Part shown: one piece after another, positions 35,141-43,808 of the stretch
How positions within the stretch are numbered: position 1 is the stretch's first letter
Layout of the letters: each line of letters begins with the position of its first letter
Assembly (NCBI RefSeq): GCF_010548305.1
Contig: NZ_JAAGLV010000008.1
Coordinates: forward strand, 1-64,000
Reading direction: 5' to 3'
Source of the DNA: Streptomyces sp. SID13031
GTDB taxonomy: Bacteria > Actinomycetota > Actinomycetes > Propionibacteriales > Kribbellaceae
Length of the DNA stretch: 64,000 nucleotides
The notes under the pieces: model-generated
What the model saw: only the letters and a program-made list of their open reading frames with translations
What the model was told of the DNA's origin: nothing
Databases searched by the model: none
Position numbers and translations under genes: made by a program

Positions 35141-36733
35141 ATGGCCCGTGTGAGGCGGGCCGGCCCGAACGGGAGGGGATTGATCATCAACATTTCACGC
35201 AAGTTCGGTCGTACGGCGGTGGCCGTGACCGGAGCCGCGACGCTCGTGGCACTCGCGGCGGGGGCCGCGGGAGCCGCGACCTCGACCACGCAGGCAGCCG
35301 CCGAGCCGCAGTTGAAGCTCGTCGCCGGCGCCACCGAGGTGACGCTGGACCGGTACCCGGAGGGCGGTGGCGTCGTCCTGGACCTCGGCACCCACCTGGT
35401 GGCCGGGAAGAACCCGATCGAGGTGCGCGCGACCCGCAAGACCTACAACGACCCGGTCGTCGCGAACCAGATCGTCAACGGGAAGCCGAAAGCCCTGCCG
35501 AAGGGTGCGGTCACGGACTTCGGTGGCCTGGCCAAGTTCCTGCACCTGACCATCACCGATGCCAAGGGTAAGAAGGTCTACGACAAGGACCGCAGCTTCT
35601 GCCTCAACGGCGAGGGTTCGCGGACCCGGCCGGACGCGCCGGCCACCTCGCCGTACCCGTCGGGATGCGGGGGGAACCCGTTCACGCTCGGCGCGGTCTG
35701 GGGCCTGCAGGCCGGCTGGTCGTCGAACACCACCAGCTACTACAACAACGAGGAGGTGGACCTGCCGGTCGGCAAGTACACCGCCAAGGTGTCGGTCAAC
35801 AAGGTCTACAAGGACTACTTCAAGATCGGCGCCTACGACTCGGCCGTGACGGTCAACGTCACCGTCAAGGACGTCGAGGACTGTCACGGTGACGGTCACA
35901 CCGACGGCTGCAAGCAGGCGTTCGCGCAGGCCAAGGCCAAGGCGCTGACCAACGCCGGCGTCGCGTCGAAGACTGCCAAGACCGCGGCGAAGCCGCACGC
36001 GCAGCGGCCGGCCGGGAAGGGCGCGGTGCCGAAGGGCCCGAAGCCGGACCTGCGGTCGGTACCGGCCTGGGGGATCGAGATCGCTCCTGGCGACGAGGGC
36101 ACCCCGGATGCCGACAAGGACTTCCTGGCCTTCTCGGCGACTGTGTGGAACGCGGGTCCGTCGCCGCTGGTGCTGGACGGGTTCCGGCAAAAGGGCAAGG
36201 ACCTGATGGACGCGTACCAGTACTTCTACGACGCGAACGGCAAGGAGATCGGCTACCAGAACACCGGCACGATGGAGTGGGACCCGCGCGAAGGCCACAC
36301 CCACTGGCACTTCACCGACTTCGCCCGCTACAGCCTGCTGAACGCCAAGCAGACCGAGGTCGTCCGCAGCCAGAAGGAGGCCTTCTGCCTGGCCGCGACC
36401 GACGCCATCGACTACACGGTCAAGAACGCCAACTGGAAGCCGGACAACACCGACCTGCACACCGCCTGCGGCGGCCACACGTCGCTGTCGGTCCGCGAGG
36501 TGCTGGACGTCGGATCCGGCGACACCTACGCGCAGTTCCGGCCCGGTCAGTCCTTCGACGTGACGAACCTGCCGAACGGTGAGTACTTCATCGAGGTACT
36601 GGCGAACCCGGAGAAGAAGCTGTTCGAGGCCAGCACGACGAACAACGTGGCCCTCCGCAAGGTGATCCTGGGCGGCACCCTGCACCACCGCACGGTCAAG
36701 GTTCCGCCGGTCGGCGTGATCGACGCTCCTTGA
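35141..36733 (+). CDS. Secreted bacterial lysyl oxidase-like protein
   Basis: A 530-residue exported protein. The N-terminus has a basic stretch, a hydrophobic segment (about 25-46) and a cleavage-like AAGAA. The C-terminal third contains the lysyl oxidase copper motif His386-Thr-His388-Trp-His390 (HTHWHF) followed by the DFARYSL strand. Bacterial members oxidise lysyl side chains or other amines. A spacer (residues about 265-300) is lysine/alanine-rich. An alternative TTG start near 35177 with GGGAGG directly upstream would remove about 12 residues. Confidence 0.8.
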   Translation: MARVRRAGPNGRGLIINISRKFGRTAVAVTGAATLVALAAGAAGAATSTTQAAAEPQLKLVAGATEVTLDRYPEGGGVVLDLGTHLVAGKNPIEVRATRKTYNDPVVANQIVNGKPKALPKGAVTDFGGLAKFLHLTITDAKGKKVYDKDRSFCLNGEGSRTRPDAPATSPYPSGCGGNPFTLGAVWGLQAGWSSNTTSYYNNEEVDLPVGKYTAKVSVNKVYKDYFKIGAYDSAVTVNVTVKDVEDCHGDGHTDGCKQAFAQAKAKALTNAGVASKTAKTAAKPHAQRPAGKGAVPKGPKPDLRSVPAWGIEIAPGDEGTPDADKDFLAFSATVWNAGPSPLVLDGFRQKGKDLMDAYQYFYDANGKEIGYQNTGTMEWDPREGHTHWHFTDFARYSLLNAKQTEVVRSQKEAFCLAATDAIDYTVKNANWKPDNTDLHTACGGHTSLSVREVLDVGSGDTYAQFRPGQSFDVTNLPNGEYFIEVLANPEKKLFEASTTNNVALRKVILGGTLHHRTVKVPPVGVIDAP

Positions 36734-36804
36734 TCCGGTCTCGCTTCCCCGTTGCGCTCGGGGACGCGAGCCCGCTCCTTGGCAGCCCCTGACGGGTTGC
36801 CCAC

Positions 36805-36835
36805 AAGGCGGCCCTTCCTGGGGGAGGGCCGCCTT
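36805..36835 (+). terminator. Hairpin terminator after the lysyl oxidase gene
   Basis: AAGGCGGCCCT (36805-36815) and AGGGCCGCCTT (36825-36835) form a perfect 11-base stem with a nine-base loop, 72 bases downstream of the stop. Confidence 0.75.
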
Positions 36836-36885
36836 CGCGTTGCCCGACTAGGCTGGCCACCTTCGAGGACCACGGGAGGCTCACG

Positions 36886-37584
36886 ATGACCGAGGAACGC
36901 CGGATCGAGGCCGAGATCCCGCTGGACGCAACACCCGAGCAGGTCTGGGACGCGATCGCGACCGAGGCCGGGCTGACCGCATGGTTCGCGCCGATGGACC
37001 CGGCGCCGGACGAGAACGGGCGGATCGCCGACGGCGAAGTACTGCGCTGGGAGCCGGGTCGCGGGTTCGCCATCCAGACCGGGACGGGTGCGTTCGAGTA
37101 TCTGATCGAGGCGCAGGACGGTGGCTCGACGGTCCTGCGCTTCGTCCAGACCGGGTTCCAGGGAGACGACTGGGAAGCGGAGTACGAAGCGACCGCGCGC
37201 GGCTGGGATCTCTACTTCCACACCCTGCAGGTCTATCTGTCCGGCTTCCACGGTGAGCCGGCCACCTATGTCGTTGCCGAAGGCCCCGCCTGGTCGGGCA
37301 CGGCGGAGGCCTGGCAGAAGCTGTGCGAGGCCGTCGGTGGCGAGGTCGGCGCGAAGGTCGAGCTGGACGTCTACGGGCTGGGAGTGGTGGTCGGCGAGGT
37401 CGACTACCAAGGTCCGAGCCATCTGGGCATCACGACCGAGCACGCGCTGCTGCGCTTCCACGACCGCAGCCTGCTCGGCATGCCCGTTGCCCTCGGCCAC
37501 CATTACTTCGGTGCGAACCAGGATGCCAAGCGCCTGGAGGACGCCTGGCAGTCCTGGCTGACCGAGTTCTTCCTGGCTCAGTGA
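36886..37584 (+). CDS. SRPBCC/AHSA1-domain protein
   Basis: A 232-residue protein with a START-like AHSA1 fold: EIPLDATPEQVWDAIATEAG at the N-terminus, FAPM, the strand DGEVLRWEPG and LRFVQTGF. The second half is a helical extension of unknown function. Such proteins bind hydrophobic ligands or act in stress response. ATG 36886 follows a GGGAGG site. It is convergent with the MFS gene, overlapping it by seven bases. Confidence 0.75.
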   Translation: MTEERRIEAEIPLDATPEQVWDAIATEAGLTAWFAPMDPAPDENGRIADGEVLRWEPGRGFAIQTGTGAFEYLIEAQDGGSTVLRFVQTGFQGDDWEAEYEATARGWDLYFHTLQVYLSGFHGEPATYVVAEGPAWSGTAEAWQKLCEAVGGEVGAKVELDVYGLGVVVGEVDYQGPSHLGITTEHALLRFHDRSLLGMPVALGHHYFGANQDAKRLEDAWQSWLTEFFLAQ

Positions 37585-39095
37585 TTCAGCGGTTTCCTTC
37601 TGGTACGCCGAGGGTGCGGGTGATCGCCGGAGCGCTGATGCTGCCGCCTGGCGATCGTGCGTGGCCGCTCGACCCGCGGCGCCGCCGGCCGCTCGACCAG
37701 TACTTCGGTCTGCGTCAGCCCGAGTCGCGGCGGCAGCAACCACGGTGAGCGGGTCTGCGGCCGGACCACGACCACCCGGAACCGGCCGGCCCGGGCGAGC
37801 TTGATCCCGATCGCGATCGTCGCGACGGCCGGGACCATCCCGGCGAGCAGCAGCCCGGTCCGGGCACCCCAGTGCTCGGCGACCCAGCCGACGGTCGGTC
37901 CGCCGATCGCGCCGCCACCGATGAAGACCAGGTTGTAGATGCCGGCGACCCGGCCGCGGAGTCCGTCGGGAGTGGTCAGCTGAACCATCGACTGGGCCGC
38001 GGTCAGGAACATCAGCGTCGCCATCCCGAGCGCGGCGAGCAGCGGCAGGAACGTCCACAGCGACGGCTGGAGCGCGGCCGCCATCTCGGTCACCGCGAGG
38101 ATCGAGGCGATCCCGACCAGGTTGCGCAGTCTGGTCGGCCGGACTCTCCTTGCCGACAGCAACGCTCCGGTCAGGGAGCCGACGGCAACGACGGAGTTCA
38201 GTACGCCGTACCCGGTCGCACCGGTGTGGAAGACGCGGTCGGCGAACGCGGTGAGCGTCACTGGGAGGCTGATCGTGAACATGCCGTAGACGCCGACCAG
38301 AGCGATCGCCCACCGGACGGCCGGCTCATGGAACGCGTACCGCACGCCGTCTCGCAGACCGTCGCGGATCCGGATGCCGGCGCTGGCCCGACGGGCCGCT
38401 TGCAGCCCGGGCATCTCGTGCTCGCGCATCATCAGCAGCGCGGAGATCGAGCCGAAGAAGGTCACCGCGTTGAGCGCGAAGGCCCAGCCGGTACCGACCG
38501 TGCCGAGCAGCACGCCGCCGAGCGCCGGGCCGATCAGGCTGCCGAGTTGGAACGTCGACGAGACCATGCTGATCGCGTTGCGCAGTCGTTCCTTGCCGAC
38601 CAGTTCGGTGACGAAGGACTGCCGGGTCGGGTTGTCGACGGCGGTCGCGAGTCCGAGGAACAGTGCCAGCGAGTAGACCTGCCAGACCTGGACGCTGCCG
38701 ACGAACGCCAGCGTGGCGAGGATTGCGGCCGCCGTGCCCATCGTGGCCTGGGTGACCAGCAGGACCTTGCGCTTGGGGAAACGGTCGGCGATCACCCCGC
38801 CGTACAGGCCGAGCAGGAGAGTGGGCAGAAACTGCAGGGCGGTGGTGATGCCGACCGCGGTGGCGCTGCCGGTCAGCGTCAGGACCAGCCAGTCCTGGGC
38901 GATGCGCTGGACCCAGCCGCCGGTCGAACTGACGAACAGGCCGCTGACCAGGAGGCGGAAGTTGCGGACCTGCAGAGCGCTGAAGGTCTCCCGGAAGCCC
39001 GGTCGTTTGCGGGCGTCTTCGGGGCTGCTGCCGGCGGTGCGATGGGTATGGAAATCGGGGACGGGGTGGACAGAACCGGTGGCCCGGGTGGTCAA
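37578..39095 (-). CDS. MFS exporter, EntS-like
   Basis: A 505-residue transporter with 12 helices. It opens FSALQVRNFRLLVSGLFVSSTGGWVQRIAQDWL, characteristic of the EntS/TMEM-type MFS branch, and contains GGVIADRFPKRKVLL (loop 2-3). The C-terminal 70 residues are basic and proline-rich, probably disordered. The start is TTG 39095, with AGGGA six bases upstream. It is divergent from a LysR gene, with a 15-base LysR-box-like palindrome between, so export of a small molecule sensed by LysR is a reasonable model. Confidence 0.82.
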   Translation of the reverse strand: MTTRATGSVHPVPDFHTHRTAGSSPEDARKRPGFRETFSALQVRNFRLLVSGLFVSSTGGWVQRIAQDWLVLTLTGSATAVGITTALQFLPTLLLGLYGGVIADRFPKRKVLLVTQATMGTAAAILATLAFVGSVQVWQVYSLALFLGLATAVDNPTRQSFVTELVGKERLRNAISMVSSTFQLGSLIGPALGGVLLGTVGTGWAFALNAVTFFGSISALLMMREHEMPGLQAARRASAGIRIRDGLRDGVRYAFHEPAVRWAIALVGVYGMFTISLPVTLTAFADRVFHTGATGYGVLNSVVAVGSLTGALLSARRVRPTRLRNLVGIASILAVTEMAAALQPSLWTFLPLLAALGMATLMFLTAAQSMVQLTTPDGLRGRVAGIYNLVFIGGGAIGGPTVGWVAEHWGARTGLLLAGMVPAVATIAIGIKLARAGRFRVVVVRPQTRSPWLLPPRLGLTQTEVLVERPAAPRVERPRTIARRQHQRSGDHPHPRRTRRKPLNH

Positions 39096-39191
39096 GAGTC
39101 ATCCCTAGGGAAGTGGACTTGGCAGGGGAGGTCTCCTCCATCCTCACGGGCTGAGACTGGATTCCGATAGCGAATTACTCCTATTAGTCTT

Positions 39192-39206
39192 ATTGCGTAC
39201 CGCAAT
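39192..39206. promoter_or_regulatory. LysR-box palindrome ATTGCGTACCGCAAT
   Basis: Fifteen bases with six-base inverted arms around TAC, matching the T-N11-A form of LysR sites. It lies 25 bases upstream of the LysR start and in the MFS promoter region. Confidence 0.65.
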
Positions 39207-39230
39207 GACCCTGCTTGGTGAGGAGTGCTG

Positions 39231-40103
39231 GTGGCCTACGATCCGGACCAGTTGCGAACGTTCCTGGCGGTCGCGCAGTCACTGAGCTTTACCCAGGCCG
39301 CGGAACGGCTGGGCATCCGGCAGCCGACGGTCAGCCAGCATGTGCGCAAACTCGAGACGGCGGTCGGGCGGCCGCTGTTCGTCCGCGACACCCGGACCGT
39401 CACGCTGACCGCCGACGGGGAGGCGATGGCGGGTTTCGCGCGGACGATCCTCGCGGCGCACGAGGAGGCGATGGGGTATTTCACCGGCTCGGAGCTGCGT
39501 GGCCGGCTGCGCTTCGGCGTCACCGACGACCTCGCGCTGACGCCGTTGCCGCGGATCCTGCGCGACTTCCGCCAGCTCTACCCGCGGATCGATCTCGAGC
39601 TGACCGTTGCGCAGAGCCCCAATCTGCTCCGCCGGGTCGAGTCGGGTCACCTGGACCTTGCCTACGTCAAGCACAGCCTCGGCGGCGGGTACGAACCCAA
39701 CGGCCGCGTCGTCCGCCGAGACCCGCTGGTGTGGGCCGGCATCTCGGGCACTCGCATCGCTCCCGATGGTCCGGTGCCGCTCGTCGCCTATCAGGCGCCC
39801 AGCATCAGCCGCTCGCTCGGCGTCCAAACTCTGGAGCAGGCCGGTCGCTCCTGCCGGATCACCTGCATCGTGCGAGGCGTCAACGGAGTGCTGGCCGCGG
39901 TTCGGGCCGGGCTTGGGATCGCCATCTTCGCCCGCTCGCTGATGCCGGCCGACCTGGTGGAGCCCCCACCCAGCGCCGGGCTGCCCGAGCTCCCTCCCAT
40001 CGACCTGGTCCTGATCACCAATCCCCGAGCCGCCAAGGAGCCTGCCGAGGCGCTCACGGCGGCGATCTTGGGCAGCAACGCTCCGCTCAAGCCGGCCGAC
40101 TAG
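39231..40103 (+). CDS. LysR-family transcriptional regulator
   Basis: A 290-residue regulator. The helix-turn-helix is residues 3-60 (DQLRTFLAVAQSLSFTQAAERLGIRQPTVSQHVRKLE), followed by the substrate-binding domain of the periplasmic-binding type. The GTG at 39231 is chosen because GAGGAG lies five bases upstream (a GTG at 39225 overlaps it). It is divergent from the MFS exporter and probably controls it and itself through the palindrome at 39192-39206. Confidence 0.88.
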   Translation: MAYDPDQLRTFLAVAQSLSFTQAAERLGIRQPTVSQHVRKLETAVGRPLFVRDTRTVTLTADGEAMAGFARTILAAHEEAMGYFTGSELRGRLRFGVTDDLALTPLPRILRDFRQLYPRIDLELTVAQSPNLLRRVESGHLDLAYVKHSLGGGYEPNGRVVRRDPLVWAGISGTRIAPDGPVPLVAYQAPSISRSLGVQTLEQAGRSCRITCIVRGVNGVLAAVRAGLGIAIFARSLMPADLVEPPPSAGLPELPPIDLVLITNPRAAKEPAEALTAAILGSNAPLKPAD

Positions 40104-40927
40104 CGAGTCAGGGCGTCGCCGCGGAGTACTAGGGCGAAGATGCTGACCGCGGCCACGGCGATGGTCACCAGGAACGGGGCGTTCTTCCACAGCACGATTG
40201 CCGCGAGCAGTACGGCGACAACAACGAGGGTGGCCCAGCCGATTGCGCCCACGGCGCCCGGTGGAGCGACGACCAGGAGCGCCGTGGCGACGGCGAGTGG
40301 CAGCGGCGCGGCGTACCGGGCTAGGCGGCCCAAGCGCTGCGGCCAGCCGTCGACTCCGGTGGCCAGATCATCGGCAAGGTCAGGTACGACGTTGGCCAGG
40401 TGCGCCCCGACGCCCAGGAGGGCCGTGGCGGCGGAGGCCCACCATGGTGCCCACGTGTCGGAGGTACCGAGGGTGACGAAGGACGGCAGCAGGCCGAAGG
40501 CGACGGCGTAGGGGAGCCACGAGATGCGCGTCGACTTGAGCCTCAGGTTGTAGCCCCACGCGGCCGCCACGCCGACCAGGTGCGCCAACCCGGCGAGCAC
40601 GCCGCTGGCCAGGGAGAGTGGGACGCAGGCAACGACCATCAGCGTGGCGCCGATCCACAAGGTCCGGCGACTCACCAGTCCGAGCACGATTGGTTTGTCG
40701 TTTCGGTGGACACTGGTGTCGCGGGGTGCGTCAATCGCGTCATTGCTCCAGCCGATCGAGAGGTGGCCGGTGAGGATTGCTGCGGCGACTAACAAGCATC
40801 CGAGGGCGTCTCGGCCTGCGGACCATGCGACGACGGTGACCAAGGTGGTGACGGCAACAGTTGGTCCGGGATGGCTCGCCATGGCGAGGCCCCGTGATAC
40901 ACGCAGTTCGACGCTGAGCCGGGTCAC
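40100..40927 (-). CDS. UbiA-family prenyltransferase
   Basis: A 275-residue membrane enzyme with about eight helices. Both aspartate motifs of UbiA proteins are present: SNDAIDAPRDT (first Asp-rich motif) and DLADDLATGVDG (second). These bind the Mg-prenyl diphosphate and transfer it to an aromatic or quinone acceptor. GTG 40927 starts only 18 bases from the type III PKS ATG on the other strand; an ATG at 40882 is a plausible shorter start. The head-to-head layout with the phenolic-lipid genes suggests the acceptor is their product. Confidence 0.82.
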   Translation of the reverse strand: MTRLSVELRVSRGLAMASHPGPTVAVTTLVTVVAWSAGRDALGCLLVAAAILTGHLSIGWSNDAIDAPRDTSVHRNDKPIVLGLVSRRTLWIGATLMVVACVPLSLASGVLAGLAHLVGVAAAWGYNLRLKSTRISWLPYAVAFGLLPSFVTLGTSDTWAPWWASAATALLGVGAHLANVVPDLADDLATGVDGWPQRLGRLARYAAPLPLAVATALLVVAPPGAVGAIGWATLVVVAVLLAAIVLWKNAPFLVTIAVAAVSIFALVLRGDALTR

Positions 40928-40945
40928 CGACCCAACGATGCCACG

Positions 40946-41992
40946 ATGACGCGGATCGCCGCGGTGCAGGCCGCGTTGCCGCCGCACCGCTATGCGCAGT
41001 CGGAGTTGACGGATGCCTTCGCAGAGATCTGCCTGCCCGACGGCAAGGGCATCGGGCTGCTCCGCCGGCTGCACGCGAACGCGGGGGTGTCGCACCGGCA
41101 TCTGGCGCTGCCGCTCGAGCAGTACGGCGTACTGAAGGACTTCGGCGAGGCCAACGACGCGTGGATCTCGGTGGCGGTCGACCTGGGCGCCGAGGCCATC
41201 TCGGGGGCGCTCGCGGCGGCCGGGCTGACGGTGGATGACGTAGACGTGCTGATGTTCACCACCGTAACGGGGATTGCCGCGCCGTCGATCGACGCGCGGG
41301 TCGCCATGCGGCTCGGGCTGCGGGAGGACGTCAAGCGTCTGCCGCTGTTCGGGTTGGGGTGTGTCGGGGGAGCGGCGGGGATCGCGCGGTTGCACGACTA
41401 CCTCAAGGCCTGGCCGGGGCAGGTCGCAGTACTGCTCTCGGTGGAGCTCTGTTCGCTGACGCTGCAGCGCGACGACTCGTCCCTGCCCAACCTGGTCGGT
41501 GGGGCGCTCTTCGGTGATGGGGCGGCGGCGGTAGTACTGACCGGGTCGGAGCATCCCGCGGCGGCGGGTCCGTCGGTGGTGGCGACGCGGTCGCGGCTCT
41601 ACCCCGACTCGGAGCGGGTGATGGGGTGGGACATCGGGTCGGGCGGGTTCCGGATCGTGCTCGGCGCCGACGTACCGCAGGTGGTCCGGAAGTACCTCGG
41701 TGGCGACGTGACCGCGTTCCTCGCGGCGCACGGCCTGACCATTCCGGAGATCGGGACGTGGGTGAGTCATCCGGGTGGACCGAAGGTGCTCGAGGCTGTC
41801 GCGGAGACGCTGGAGTTGAGACCGGGCGCGCTCGACCTGACCTGGAAATCACTCGCCGCCGTCGGCAACTTGTCGTCGTCGTCGGTGCTGCACGTGCTCG
41901 GTGACACCCTGCGCCTGGATCCTTCGGGGATGGGTGTGTTGCTCGCGATGGGCCCAGGCTTCTGTTCCGAGCTCGTACTCCTGGAGTGGTGA
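40946..41992 (+). CDS. srsA: Type III polyketide synthase (alkylresorcinol-synthase-like)
   Basis: A 348-residue chalcone-synthase-fold enzyme. The catalytic triad is visible: Cys139 (GLGCVGG), His275 (VSHPGG) and Asn308 (GNLSSSS). It condenses a fatty-acyl starter with malonyl units to form resorcinol or pyrone lipids. The order PKS, ICMT-like methyltransferase, FAD hydroxylase matches the srsABC phenolic-lipid operon of Streptomyces griseus, so the product is probably an alkylated quinol or resorcinol. Assignment as SrsA is by family and operon order, not by biochemistry. Confidence 0.85.
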   Translation: MTRIAAVQAALPPHRYAQSELTDAFAEICLPDGKGIGLLRRLHANAGVSHRHLALPLEQYGVLKDFGEANDAWISVAVDLGAEAISGALAAAGLTVDDVDVLMFTTVTGIAAPSIDARVAMRLGLREDVKRLPLFGLGCVGGAAGIARLHDYLKAWPGQVAVLLSVELCSLTLQRDDSSLPNLVGGALFGDGAAAVVLTGSEHPAAAGPSVVATRSRLYPDSERVMGWDIGSGGFRIVLGADVPQVVRKYLGGDVTAFLAAHGLTIPEIGTWVSHPGGPKVLEAVAETLELRPGALDLTWKSLAAVGNLSSSSVLHVLGDTLRLDPSGMGVLLAMGPGFCSELVLLEW

Positions 41993-42519
41993 TGGACTCG
42001 TCGTTGTGGTGGTACGTCGCCCTGGTGCTCGTCGTCGGGCTCGAACGGGTGGCCGAGCTGGTCGTCTCGCTGCGCAATGCGGCGTGGAGTTTCAAGCAGG
42101 GCGGGGTGGAGTCCGGCAAGGGGCACTACCCGTTCATGGTGGTGCTGCACACCGGGTTCCTGGTCGGCTGTCTGGTCGAGGCGATCGTGGCGGACCGGCC
42201 GTTCATCCCGGCGCTGGGGTGGTCGATGTTCGCGGTGGTGTTGCTGGCGCAGGGGTTGCGCTGGTGGTGCATCGGGGTGCTCGGGCAGCAGTGGAACACG
42301 CGCGTGATCGTCGTACCGGGGTTGCGATTGGTTGCTGCTGGCCCCTATAAGTTCCTGCGCCATCCGAACTACGTGGCGGTGGTCGCGGAGGGGGTCGCGC
42401 TGCCGCTGGTGCACACGTCGTGGGTGACCGCCGTGGTGTTCCTGCTGCTGAACATCCCGTTGCTGACAGTCCGGATCCGTGCGGAGGAAGCGGCGTTGGA
42501 CACTGCGCTGACCAAGTGA
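41992..42519 (+). CDS. srsB: ICMT-like membrane methyltransferase
   Basis: A 175-residue membrane protein with the isoprenylcysteine carboxyl methyltransferase pattern GPYKFLRHPNYVAVVAEGVALPL (substrate and SAM binding) and about five hydrophobic segments. It matches SrsB, which O-methylates the resorcinol made by the type III PKS. The ATG overlaps the PKS stop by one base (TGATG). Confidence 0.82.
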   Translation: MDSSLWWYVALVLVVGLERVAELVVSLRNAAWSFKQGGVESGKGHYPFMVVLHTGFLVGCLVEAIVADRPFIPALGWSMFAVVLLAQGLRWWCIGVLGQQWNTRVIVVPGLRLVAAGPYKFLRHPNYVAVVAEGVALPLVHTSWVTAVVFLLLNIPLLTVRIRAEEAALDTALTK

Positions 42520-43553
42520 TCGACCTCCTCGTCGCAGGTTGCGGCCCAGCCGGCGCCGCCACCGCCATCCGCGCAGCGTTAGCCGGCCTGTCGGTGGCCA
42601 TCGTCGAGCCACGGGCGTCCCCGATCGACAAGGCCTGCGGCGAGGGCATCGCTTTCAGCGCGGTGGAGTATCTGACCCGCCTGGGCGTGCAGCTGGACGG
42701 CCGCCCCTTCCACGGCATCCGCTACTTGGATTCATCGCACGTCGTCGACGCCCGTTTCCGCCTGGGTCCAGGCCTCGGGGTACGCCGTACTGCCCTCCAG
42801 CGCGCCCTCGCCAACCGCCTGGCCGAGCTAGAGGTGCCGATCATCCGCACCCGCGTCGAAACCATCACCCAAAACCAGCAGTCAGTCACGGCCGCTGGCA
42901 TCACCGCCCGCTACCTAGCGGCAGCCGACGGCCTCCACTCCCCAATCCGGCGACAGTTACACCTGTCCTCCTTGCCTCGCCCTTCCGCAGCCCGCGACGC
43001 GGCTGCGTTGCGTCGCGGGCTGCGGCGGCATTACAGCGTCCGGCCGTGGTGCGATCTCGTGGAGGTCTACTGGTCTTCCCTCGGCGAGGCCTACGTGACT
43101 CCGGTCGCCGACGACCTCGTCGGCGTCGCCATCCTCACCTCTGCCCGGGGGTCCTTCGACTCTCACCTCGAAGCCTTCCCTGCGCTCAAGCGCCGACTGG
43201 CCGGAGCCTCCGAGGCGACCTCGGTGCTGGGCGCTGGTCCACTACGCCAGCGGGTGCGCGGTCGGGTTGCCGGGCGGGTGTTGCTGGTCGGTGACGCGGC
43301 GGGTTATGTCGACGCGTTGACCGGCGAAGGCATCGCAGTAGCTTTGCGGACCTCTGCCGAACTGGTCCGGTGCATCCAGGCCGACCAGCCGGCGGCGTAC
43401 GACGCGGCCTGGCGGCGGGTCTCCTGGGAGTGCCGGTTCCTCACCGGTTCGTTGCTCTGGGCCCGCAACAGGTCGTTGCTCGCTCCCCGTATCGTCCCGG
43501 CGGCGGCGCGACTGCCGAAGATTTTCGGTGCCATCGTCAACCAACTCGCCTGA
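42516..43553 (+). CDS. srsC: FAD-dependent oxidoreductase (SrsC-like hydroxylase)
   Basis: A 345-residue flavoprotein. The N-terminal Rossmann motif GCGPAGAATA (8-17) and the FAD-binding motif GRVLLVGDAAGYVDALTGEG place it in the p-hydroxybenzoate hydroxylase superfamily. Start GTG overlaps the ICMT stop by four bases, so the three genes form one operon. It likely hydroxylates the aromatic lipid made upstream. A sharp hairpin terminator and a three-hairpin array lie just downstream. Confidence 0.82.
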   Translation: MIDLLVAGCGPAGAATAIRAALAGLSVAIVEPRASPIDKACGEGIAFSAVEYLTRLGVQLDGRPFHGIRYLDSSHVVDARFRLGPGLGVRRTALQRALANRLAELEVPIIRTRVETITQNQQSVTAAGITARYLAAADGLHSPIRRQLHLSSLPRPSAARDAAALRRGLRRHYSVRPWCDLVEVYWSSLGEAYVTPVADDLVGVAILTSARGSFDSHLEAFPALKRRLAGASEATSVLGAGPLRQRVRGRVAGRVLLVGDAAGYVDALTGEGIAVALRTSAELVRCIQADQPAAYDAAWRRVSWECRFLTGSLLWARNRSLLAPRIVPAAARLPKIFGAIVNQLA

Positions 43554-43574
43554 AAGCCCCTGAAAACGCGCGTT

Positions 43575-43606
43575 GGCCCGGCGATCGCTCAGACAATCGC
43601 CGGGCC
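43575..43606 (+). terminator. Hairpin terminator after the phenolic-lipid operon
   Basis: GGCCCGGCGAT (43575-43585) and ATCGCCGGGCC (43596-43606) are exact inverted copies with a ten-base loop, 21 bases after the stop codon. Confidence 0.75.
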
Positions 43607-43616
43607 CACACGCGAC

Positions 43617-43709
43617 CGAGCATCCTGGTGAAATGCTCGCTCGGGTTGCTCCAGCCTCCTGGTGAAAGGCTGGAACGATCTGGCCCCAGCCTCCTGGTGA
43701 AAGGCTGGG
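43617..43709. repeat. Three tandem hairpins with an identical nine-base loop
   Basis: Hairpins at 43617-43639, 43651-43673 and 43685-43709 all have the loop CCTGGTGAA. The stems are CGAGCAT/ATGCTCG, CCAGCCT/AGGCTGG and CCCAGCCT/AGGCTGGG. Loop starts are 34 and 35 bases apart. Stem sequence differs while pairing is kept, so RNA structure seems selected. They lie between the convergent phenolic-lipid operon and PucR gene. Confidence 0.75.
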
Positions 43710-43808
43710 ACAAGCTCTCGGTGTTTCTGAGTTAAAGATTGCCAGCCTCATGTTGCCCATCCATTGCCGGAATATGAAGCCTTGTTACCTAGCTCTGTGG
43801 CCTACGTC

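Noticed and set aside
35195-36688. 497-codon reverse frame antisense to the lysyl oxidase gene
   Set aside because: The forward gene has the copper motif and signal peptide; the reverse frame is repetitive Val/Arg.
37872-39170. 432-codon forward frame antisense to the MFS gene
   Set aside because: It is a shadow of the transporter frame; no ribosome site and aberrant residue content.
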